A DNA stretch of 41,635 nucleotides from assembly GCA_013152385.1 (NCBI GenBank), contig JAADGL010000014.1:1-41635 (forward strand), read 5' to 3'. Position 1 is the stretch's first letter. Each line of letters starts with the position of its first letter. The position numbers and the translations under genes were made by a program. Under the pieces are notes generated by a model. That model made no database searches and had not been told where the DNA came from. It was given only the letters and a program-made list of their open reading frames with translations. Shown piece by piece: positions 35,128 through 41,635 of the stretch. Source of the DNA: Acidobacteriota bacterium (GTDB lineage Bacteria > Acidobacteriota > Holophagae > Thermotomaculales > Thermotomaculaceae).

Positions 35128-35183
35128 TTCAAGTCTTTTTTCCTGAGCCGGATTTCCGGCTCGGGAAAGAATGAGGGTACAGT

Positions 35184-35216
35184 AAACGGGCCGCCGATCG
35201 GCGGCCCGTTTGTTTT
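35184..35216 (+). terminator. Terminator between convergent nhaD and the FG-GAP gene
   Basis: A perfect 28-base palindrome (35184-35211; half-site AAACGGGCCGCCGA) is followed by TGTTTT on the plus strand. It lies 57 bases after the nhaD stop and 32 bases before the end of the convergent FG-GAP gene. The minus-strand T-run is only three bases, so it terminates best from the nhaD side but may act on both. A second hairpin (35142-35165) precedes it. Confidence 0.8.
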
Positions 35217-35243
35217 ACAGGGTAACGAACAGAACGGTGCCCT

Positions 35244-38200
35244 TTATTCGCCCGCGCCGATGGCACTCATCCAGCTCCGGACATCGTCACCGGATACCGA
35301 AACCGCAGCAAGCCCCACGTCGGAGCTGAACCGGATGTAGTCTCCCGATTCCATGTCAGACAGGGAAAAGAGGTTGCCCACTACGGCGGCAGAACGGCTC
35401 ATGGGCGGGATTTTTACCTCATTTACCGCTTTCGCCACACCGTCCGCCCCCACCAGTTCAAGTGTCAGGTGCGCACTGCCCTTGTTCGGGTTGGCAAATG
35501 CCAGTCCTGTCCAGCTGCCGCCGGCGGTTTCCGTCAACGGGAAGATTCCGGTGGTCAGCATTCTGCCGTTCAGCGGGAATCCGCAGATTCCGTTGTGATA
35601 AGTGCCGAACAACTCCAACCCGATGAGTCCGGCACCGTCTGCCTGTATCGTGCCCCAGGTTGCGGTGCCGTTACTGTTCGGAAAGAGGTCGTTCAGTATC
35701 CCTTTGACCCTTGACCCGGCAGCCACTTCAAAAGGATAAGTCCCCACCACATTGCCGGCATTGTCGTACAGTGTGGCAGTGGCATTCACCGGGGTATCAG
35801 ACGGGTTCAGGAATGCAAACCCGGTCCAGAAAATGTCCGTCTCCGTGGGGATGTGAGGGATGTACAGTGTGGTTGAGCTGTGGCTGGTCAGTGCGATGGC
35901 GGCGCCATCGGAGCCTTTCCGCAGGAATGCCTCTATCCCGGTCAGTGATTTGGTGCCCCCAAAGGGATTATCGGAGCGGCCCTGGAACATTCCCCAGCAG
36001 AACGCGCTGTTTACTGTTTCCGGAAGGTAGGGGGTCAGATCCATGTCAAAATGAAGGGCCGGATCCAGTGCGGTCAGTTGGTTGTGAACCGTCATATCCA
36101 CTGCCACTTTCTTACAATCGGACAGGAAAGCCAGTGAATCCCACTGCTCCACTTCTTCCGCCACATGGGGCGCATAAAGGAGCGAAGCTGTTTCAAGGGG
36201 CTGGTAACTGGTAAAGCGGAATGCGTCCCCGTGAACGTCCGCAACCACCAGCAGGTAGTGGTCGGCTGTCAGTGTAATGTCCCTGTAGTCCTGTTTCGCA
36301 AAACCGGATAAATCCACCGCCTGTTTCCCGTGCCCCGGCAGTGTAAATGAACTGGAACCGGTATCTGTGCCGTTTTCGTCTTTTGCCGTCAGTGTTCCGG
36401 ACAGCGGTTCCGGGAATGGGTTCACCATCCAGATTGTCATTGTTGTATCTGTTTTGCCCCGTACATTATTCAGCAGTGCCGGCAGGCCCACCGGCAGCAT
36501 CAACGGCGCCGCATCGGTTATGGTTATAGTCAGGGGTGATGATGTGGCAGACAGGCCCTGGGCTGTGGAAACCGTAACTGTGGCACCATAAATACCGGCA
36601 ACCCGGTAGTGGAAGGCGACACTGCCGACGGTAGTGGTCTGATCCACTGTGCCGTCCCCGTCAAAGTCCCATTTGTAGGAGACGATAGCTTCTCCGTCCG
36701 GGGTATTGGCTTCACAACTGAATGTCACCGGTACCGGCAGGTTGCCGGAGACCCGATCGGAGATAAAAGACGTAATGACCGGCGGCATATCCGCCGCAAA
36801 ACTGGCGTGGATGGAATGGTCTGCCGTAACGGTGTAGAAGGTGTAGGTGGCAGCCGGGCTTACCAGCCCGCCGTCCACCTGGAGATAGCCCACATGAAAG
36901 CCGCTGTCCGGCATGATCGTGAACGATTGATCTGCTCCGTGTGCCACCTGGATAATGCCGGAAGGTGAAATCACACCGTTGGGCCCCGCGGTGGCTGTAA
37001 TGCTGTGATGGGCAATGTTCCCCACAAAGTCATTGCCCCCTGAATCCGCTGTGAGGTTGGCAAGGGGAAGCATGTCCGGGGTAAAGGTGTAGTTGGCGAG
37101 GGAGGGTGTCACCACTGTGCTGGTGCCGTAAGGAACAACGTAGCTGTATGTTCCCGCACTGCCGGTTACCACTGTTCCCCCGTCATGGGAAAAGGAGATT
37201 GTTACACCCGGAATCGGAGTTGAACCGTCAGTGACGGTTCCGGATATTGTTACCCCGTTCAGGATGGCGGTGAAGTCCTGCCCTGTCCGGTTGGACGCGA
37301 TGTCTGTGATGGTACGGGAAGGCGGAGACCAGTTGGAGTAGCCTGCCGCAGACGGGGTGATGGTGGTGGTGGTACCGTAGGGAACGGTGGCGCTGTAAAC
37401 ACCGGCAGTGTTGGTGTATATCACTGACCCGTCATGGGAAAAGGTTATTGCCGCCCCGGAAATGGGATGGGTGCCGTCGGTGACGGTACCGGAGATGATG
37501 TATTTATTGACCGTTCCCACAAAGTCCTGATTCGGCTGGTCGGAAATGATGTTGTTCAATGCCCGAAACGGAGGAGACCAGTTGGAATAACCTGCATGGG
37601 ACGCCGAAATCGTCGTTGTGGTGCCGTAGGGAACAATGTAACTGTACTGCCCGACAGCATCGGTCACCACCGTTCCCCCGTCATGAGAGAACGTCAGCGT
37701 GACGTCCGGAATCGGAGCTGAACCGTCGGTGACGGTTCCGGATACCGTGTAGCTGGGGCCGGATGTTCGAAATTCCACATCATTCCATCCCTTATTCTGA
37801 ATGGAATACCAGGGGCTGACAATCTGGCCAAAACCGCATACCGAATCATACAGGAGCCGTACCCGCCAGTGATAGGGAGTATTAAGCTGAAGGCCGGTAA
37901 CCGTTTCAGAAATCATAGTGGTGCCATCCCCTGTGTCAATCCAATCGCTGCTCTCTCCGGTAACAGAGAGAGAAGATACCGGCCCGAGTCCGAAAGGCAC
38001 CCACAGAGAACAGAACTGCCACTGAAGTCTGATCTTTGTCCGGCCCATTGGACTATGCGCACGAAGCTTAACTGTAATGGCATTCCCGGAATCAGACGTC
38101 AAATACAGACAAATAGGCGTGATTCCGTCGGATCGGAACTGACCCGGTGTCATAGAAAAGCCGGGGCCATCGTTTCCGAGGTATACATAAACTTTCCCCT

Positions 38201-41200
38201 CATTCGTCTGGCCATCCTTATACAGAGGTGCTCCGACAATAATATCGGAATAGCCGTCTCCGTTCACATCACCTGCTGAAGACACGGAAGAGCCAAATTT
38301 TGCATACTGCTGATTAGACGTCGCTGTCCAGGCAACCGTGCTATTCAGTCCCGAAGCCGAACCGAGGTAGACATACGCACGGCCTTCATCCGACAGGGTA
38401 TTGTCGAAAAGATATGCCCCGACAATGATATCGGAATAGCCGTCTCCGTTCACATCCCCGGCGCAAGATACCGAATAACCGAAATAAGCAAATGCCTGAT
38501 TGCCTTCTGCTGTCCAGGCAGCGGTGCTGTTCAGCCCCGGAATCGAACCGAGATACACATACACACGTCCGGCACTTGTTTGGCTGTTATTATAAAAGAC
38601 TGCTCCGACGATGACATCGGAATAGCCGTCACCATTCACGTCCCCCGCAGAAGAAACGGACCAGCCGAATTGTGCCTCTGCCTGATCAGATTCCGCAGTC
38701 CAGGCAGCCTTGCTATTCAGCCCCGAAGACGAACCGAGGTATAAATACGCACGGCCTTCTTTCGTCTGGCCATTGCTATAATCAGGTGCGCCAACAATAA
38801 TGTCGGAATAGCCATCTCCGTTCACATCACCCGCTGAAGATACGGAATAGCCAAATTCTGCATATTCCTGATTGGATTCCGCCGTCCAGGCAGCAGTGCT
38901 ATTCAGCCCCGAAGACGAACCGAGGTATAAATACGCACGGCCTTCTTCCGTCTGGCCATTGCTATAATCAGGTGCACCAACAATAATATCGGAATAGCCA
39001 TCCCCGTTTACATCACCCGCAGAAGAGACGGAATAGCCGAATTCTGCATATTCCTGATTGGATTCCGCCGTCCAGGCGGCGGTACTGTTCAGCCCCGAAG
39101 CCGAACCAAGATATACAAAGGCACACCCCTCTTCCGTCTGGCCATTACTGTAATAGGAAGCTCCGACAATGACATCGCCATAGCCGTCCCCGTTTACATC
39201 ACCCGCTGAAGATACGGACCAGCCAAAACGTGATCGCTCATGATTGGATTCAACAACCCAGGCCGGGGTACTATTCAACCCCGAAGCCGAACCGAGATAT
39301 ACATACGCACGGCCCTCATCCGGCTGGCCATTGTTGTAATAGGGAGCTCCAATAATAACATCGGCATAGCCATCCCCGTTTACATCACCCGCTGAAGATA
39401 CGGACCAACCGAATTCTGCATCTTCCTGATTGGATTCCGCCGTCCAGGCGGCGGTACTGTTCAGCCCCAAAGCCGAACCCGGATATACAGATGCACGGCC
39501 TTCATCTGTCTGGCCATTGTCGTAACCGTCTGCCCCGACAATGATGTCGGCATACCCATCCCCGTTTACATCACCTGAGGAAGATACGGACCAGCCCAAA
39601 TGAGCATCTGCCTGATCCGATTCATCGGTCCAGGCTGCGGTGCTGTTCAGTCCCGAAGCCGAACCGAGATACACATACGCACAGCCTTCATTTGTTTCGC
39701 CGTTACTGTAACTGGGTGCTCCAACAATAACATCGGCGTATCCGTCCCCATTCACATCTCCCGCAAAAGATACGGAAGAACCAAATTGTGTATTTGCCTG
39801 ATTGGATTCAGAAGTCCAGGCTGCAGTACTGTTCAGCCCGGAAGGGGAACCGAGGTAGACATACGCACAACCTTCATATGTCTGGCCATTGCTGTAATCA
39901 GGTGCTCCGATAATGACATCAGCATATCCATCCCCGTTCACATCTCCCGCAAAAGATACGGAAGAACCAAATTGTGCCTCTGCCTGATTGGATTCTGCGG
40001 TCCATGCTGCGGTACTGTTCAGCCCCGAAGCCGAACCGAGGTAAACATACGCACAACCTTCATTTGTTTCACCGTTACTGTAACCGGGTGCCCCGACAAT
40101 AACATCAGCATATCCATCTCCGTTCACATCTCCCGCAGAAGATACGGAAGAACCGAATTGCAGGCCTGCCTGATTGGATTCAACAGTCCAGTCTGCAGTG
40201 CTGTTCAGCCCCGAAGCCGAACCGAGGTAAACATACGCACAACCTTCATTCGTCTGGCCATTGCTGTAATCAGGTGCCCCGACAATGACATCGGAATACC
40301 CGTCCCCATTTACATCACCGGCACAAGATACGGAAGAACCGAATTCTGCATCTGCACGATCGCCTTCAACAGTCCAGGCTGCCGTACTATTGAGCCCCGA
40401 AGCCGAACCGAGGTAGACATACGCACAACCTGCGTTTATGTGGCTATTGTCATAATATTGGGCCCCGACAATGACATCGGAATAGCCATCCCCGTTCACA
40501 TCACCCGCTGAAGAAACGGAGCTGCCCAACTCTGCATATGCCTGATCTGATTCTATTGTCCAAACAGGGCTGGTTTTAAGCCCTGCGGCCGAACCGAGGT
40601 AGACATACGCACAGCCTTCATAAGGTTGGCCATTGTCATAACCGATTGCTCCGACAATAACATCGGCATACCCATCTCCATTCACGTCCCCGGCAGAAGA
40701 AACAGACCACCCGAAATATGCATTTGCCTGATTCGATTCTGCGGCCCAAACCGGAGTGGAAAACAGGGGGTCCACCGTAATGGGGAATGCCGCATCTTTC
40801 GTCTCTATCAAAATGGATAAGTGTTTACCCTGAAGCTTGAAATGAGAATCCAGTATCTTCCCTTCCGAGTCTTTCACCAGGAGCTTGCCGTATTCAAGAA
40901 CTCTGATACCGCCTTTGGTGAACAGTTCAATATTCTTTTTATTTTTCAGTGAAGCGGTTAAGGAGCCGGTAAAGGCCATTCGGATTTCAACTGTGCTCTG
41001 TTCTTCCGGATAGTTAATGGTAAAGCCCTGTTCAAGGCCGTCTTCCCGGTTTTCAAACCATTGTGTAATTTTATCATCCGGATAGGCTACTCTGCTTTTA
41101 TTTGCCTGCGGTGAAATGTTATTGATTCTCTCTACCTTTCCCATCGGGCCGTATCCGGTAAAACGCAGTTGAAAAGTCCATTCCGGAGATAAAATCCCAT

Positions 41201-41495
41201 CCGGATTATCTGCGTGTAACTCGTTTATTCTTTTATGGACAATAATACCTTTTTCAGTAAACCAGGTTCTAAAACCCTGTTTCCGGTTAAAGGCCTGGAG
41301 GGCTGTTCCAACACCGGGAAGTCTGCTTTTGGCTTTGGATACCGTATATTCACTTTCCAGTATCTTTTTTCGCACCGTACTCCACCAGTCGGCAGATACT
41401 CCCTGAGGCAACTCTGTTTTTTTCACATTGTTCGTTTGCGCCATCAGAGAGACACTAATCAGAAACAAAAGTAATAGTCGAACAGTCTTATTCAT
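35244..41495 (-). CDS. Giant secreted FG-GAP beta-propeller protein with PKD domain
   Basis: About 2083 residues from the ATG at 41495, which begins a signal peptide (MNKTVRLLLLFLISVSLMA). After an N-terminal beta domain (to about 255, ending PITVDPLF) come 14 tandem FG-GAP repeats of exactly 62 residues, each with FG-SVS-AGDVNGDGY and a Ca2+-type DxNxDG loop; 14 blades suit two seven-bladed propellers of integrin-alpha type. Then follow a fibronectin-III-like segment, three carboxypeptidase-regulatory-like repeats (SGTVTDG...FSHDG), an InlB-like bacterial repeat (ATAGPNGVISPSG), a PKD domain (YKWDFDGDGTVDQTTTV), and three related C-terminal beta domains. No known cell-wall or type IX sorting signal was recognised. 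Such proteins act in adhesion or matrix binding; the partner is unknown. Confidence 0.92.
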   Translation of the reverse strand: MNKTVRLLLLFLISVSLMAQTNNVKKTELPQGVSADWWSTVRKKILESEYTVSKAKSRLPGVGTALQAFNRKQGFRTWFTEKGIIVHKRINELHADNPDGILSPEWTFQLRFTGYGPMGKVERINNISPQANKSRVAYPDDKITQWFENREDGLEQGFTINYPEEQSTVEIRMAFTGSLTASLKNKKNIELFTKGGIRVLEYGKLLVKDSEGKILDSHFKLQGKHLSILIETKDAAFPITVDPLFSTPVWAAESNQANAYFGWSVSSAGDVNGDGYADVIVGAIGYDNGQPYEGCAYVYLGSAAGLKTSPVWTIESDQAYAELGSSVSSAGDVNGDGYSDVIVGAQYYDNSHINAGCAYVYLGSASGLNSTAAWTVEGDRADAEFGSSVSCAGDVNGDGYSDVIVGAPDYSNGQTNEGCAYVYLGSASGLNSTADWTVESNQAGLQFGSSVSSAGDVNGDGYADVIVGAPGYSNGETNEGCAYVYLGSASGLNSTAAWTAESNQAEAQFGSSVSFAGDVNGDGYADVIIGAPDYSNGQTYEGCAYVYLGSPSGLNSTAAWTSESNQANTQFGSSVSFAGDVNGDGYADVIVGAPSYSNGETNEGCAYVYLGSASGLNSTAAWTDESDQADAHLGWSVSSSGDVNGDGYADIIVGADGYDNGQTDEGRASVYPGSALGLNSTAAWTAESNQEDAEFGWSVSSAGDVNGDGYADVIIGAPYYNNGQPDEGRAYVYLGSASGLNSTPAWVVESNHERSRFGWSVSSAGDVNGDGYGDVIVGASYYSNGQTEEGCAFVYLGSASGLNSTAAWTAESNQEYAEFGYSVSSAGDVNGDGYSDIIVGAPDYSNGQTEEGRAYLYLGSSSGLNSTAAWTAESNQEYAEFGYSVSSAGDVNGDGYSDIIVGAPDYSNGQTKEGRAYLYLGSSSGLNSKAAWTAESDQAEAQFGWSVSSAGDVNGDGYSDVIVGAVFYNNSQTSAGRVYVYLGSIPGLNSTAAWTAEGNQAFAYFGYSVSCAGDVNGDGYSDIIVGAYLFDNTLSDEGRAYVYLGSASGLNSTVAWTATSNQQYAKFGSSVSSAGDVNGDGYSDIIVGAPLYKDGQTNEGKVYVYLGNDGPGFSMTPGQFRSDGITPICLYLTSDSGNAITVKLRAHSPMGRTKIRLQWQFCSLWVPFGLGPVSSLSVTGESSDWIDTGDGTTMISETVTGLQLNTPYHWRVRLLYDSVCGFGQIVSPWYSIQNKGWNDVEFRTSGPSYTVSGTVTDGSAPIPDVTLTFSHDGGTVVTDAVGQYSYIVPYGTTTTISASHAGYSNWSPPFRALNNIISDQPNQDFVGTVNKYIISGTVTDGTHPISGAAITFSHDGSVIYTNTAGVYSATVPYGTTTTITPSAAGYSNWSPPSRTITDIASNRTGQDFTAILNGVTISGTVTDGSTPIPGVTISFSHDGGTVVTGSAGTYSYVVPYGTSTVVTPSLANYTFTPDMLPLANLTADSGGNDFVGNIAHHSITATAGPNGVISPSGIIQVAHGADQSFTIMPDSGFHVGYLQVDGGLVSPAATYTFYTVTADHSIHASFAADMPPVITSFISDRVSGNLPVPVTFSCEANTPDGEAIVSYKWDFDGDGTVDQTTTVGSVAFHYRVAGIYGATVTVSTAQGLSATSSPLTITITDAAPLMLPVGLPALLNNVRGKTDTTMTIWMVNPFPEPLSGTLTAKDENGTDTGSSSFTLPGHGKQAVDLSGFAKQDYRDITLTADHYLLVVADVHGDAFRFTSYQPLETASLLYAPHVAEEVEQWDSLAFLSDCKKVAVDMTVHNQLTALDPALHFDMDLTPYLPETVNSAFCWGMFQGRSDNPFGGTKSLTGIEAFLRKGSDGAAIALTSHSSTTLYIPHIPTETDIFWTGFAFLNPSDTPVNATATLYDNAGNVVGTYPFEVAAGSRVKGILNDLFPNSNGTATWGTIQADGAGLIGLELFGTYHNGICGFPLNGRMLTTGIFPLTETAGGSWTGLAFANPNKGSAHLTLELVGADGVAKAVNEVKIPPMSRSAAVVGNLFSLSDMESGDYIRFSSDVGLAAVSVSGDDVRSWMSAIGAGE
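37010..37755 (-). repeat. Three carboxypeptidase-regulatory-like coding repeats
   Basis: Three copies of about 80 codons, each starting SGTVTDG and containing TFSHDG or SFSHDG and VPYGT, lie in tandem after the fibronectin-like segment. DNA similarity is high around the SHDG and VPYGT stretches. Boundaries are approximate. Confidence 0.75.
38157..40760 (-). repeat. 14 x 186-bp tandem FG-GAP coding repeats
   Basis: The codons for VNGDGY recur at an exact 186-base spacing fourteen times (anchor ends at 38270, 38456, 38642 and so on up to 40688) with no insertion or deletion between copies. Copies 10 and 11 (about 38750-39120) are the most similar, with only scattered mostly synonymous differences, suggesting recent duplication or gene conversion. 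Array edges are approximate. Confidence 0.93.
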
Positions 41496-41496
41496 A

Positions 41497-41504
41497 CCCC
41501 CCCC
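41497..41504 (-). repeat. G8 homopolymer tract before the FG-GAP gene start
   Basis: On the minus strand eight G residues stand one base before the preferred ATG and form the only Shine-Dalgarno-like sequence. An alternative in-frame ATG at 41519 would read through the tract. A length change would alter spacing or frame. Confidence 0.6.
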
Positions 41505-41586
41505 TTTTTTGAAAGACAATTACTTCAAGCTATTTCAATCGGCAACTGCCGAACAAACACACATAACTTTTGCCATACACCATAAC

Positions 41587-41614
41587 ATTATCACTCTTAA
41601 CTGTATAGTATAAA
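41587..41614 (-). promoter_or_regulatory. Weak candidate promoter of the FG-GAP gene
   Basis: On the minus strand TTTATA (41609-41614) and GATAAT (41587-41592) are 16 bases apart, about 90 bases before the start. The -35 match is weak. The rest of 41520-41635 shows no ORF. Confidence 0.3.
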
Positions 41615-41635
41615 ACCTCATTCCCCCAGAGAATA

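Noticed and set aside
35142-35165. Terminator directly after nhaD
   Set aside because: A good 7-10 bp hairpin exists, but no T-run follows on either strand; the palindrome at 35184-35211 is the better terminator.
39600-40511. 303-residue repetitive plus-strand frame opposite the FG-GAP repeats
   Set aside because: It is the complement of the 186-bp repeats; the periodic coding repeat keeps the opposite frame open. No ribosome-binding site or known domain.
38157-40760. CRISPR-like array
   Set aside because: The repeats are 186 bp long, contiguous and in frame, coding FG-GAP blades; there are no spacers and no cas genes.

Overview
The window carries about 35 protein genes, no rRNA or recognisable tRNA genes, and no insertion sequence or CRISPR array. 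Gene content points to a Gram-negative, probably anaerobic or fermentative bacterium: a complete 14-subunit complex I operon, a one-polypeptide pyruvate:ferredoxin oxidoreductase, the NADH/NAD+ sensor Rex, a CoA-disulfide-reductase-type flavoenzyme, ExbB/ExbD/TonB, lipoproteins and a very large secreted beta-propeller protein. GC content is moderate (close to half by eye). The zinc-ribbon/GYF-like protein, the MXAN_5187-like protein and the DUF4388 (PATAN) protein recall Acidobacteriota and Myxococcota-type genomes, but I cannot place the organism firmly from sequence alone.

Layout. Positions 1-287 hold the 5' end of a gene leaving the window on the minus strand (perhaps a GNAT acetyltransferase), with a good promoter and a foldable leader. 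288-2956 (-) is a three-gene operon: zinc-ribbon/GYF-like protein, MXAN_5187-like protein, CoA-disulfide reductase family flavoenzyme. 3024-20851 (-) is one long tightly packed unit, in transcription order: PATAN protein, secreted TPR protein, nuoA-B-C-D-E-F-G-H-I-J-K-L-M-N, rex, dinG-like helicase. Most junctions are ATGA-type overlaps or gaps under 20 bp. 20869-23192 (-) is exbB-exbD-exbD-tonB, ended by a clear TTCG-loop terminator, and upstream of it lies a lipoprotein gene ending in a BamE-like domain. 24234-29179 (+) holds nifJ (pyruvate:ferredoxin oxidoreductase) with its own promoter and terminator, then a gene for an endonuclease Q-like PHP protein. 29204-33463 (-) holds an XRE regulator, a DUF1573 protein, a TPR protein, a LolA/DUF4412-like protein and an unknown membrane protein. 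33592-35127 (+) is an NhaD-type Na+/H+ antiporter divergent from the XRE gene. 35244-41495 (-) is a single giant gene for a secreted protein with 14 FG-GAP repeats.

How the genes fit together. PFOR makes reduced ferredoxin and acetyl-CoA; complex I with NuoE/F/G oxidises NADH and builds an ion gradient; Rex, encoded at the end of the same unit, reads the NADH/NAD+ ratio; the NhaD antiporter and the ExbBD/TonB motor would use or exchange that gradient. This is inference from families, not from measured data.

The items most worth a second look are: the exactly periodic 14 x 186 bp FG-GAP array (enough for two seven-bladed propellers) with a G8 tract between its ribosome-binding site and start; the structured leader at 120-193; the EndoQ-like repair nuclease; the linkage of PATAN, TPR, rex and dinG genes to the nuo operon; and the uncharacterised cassette controlled from the XRE/nhaD divergent promoter.
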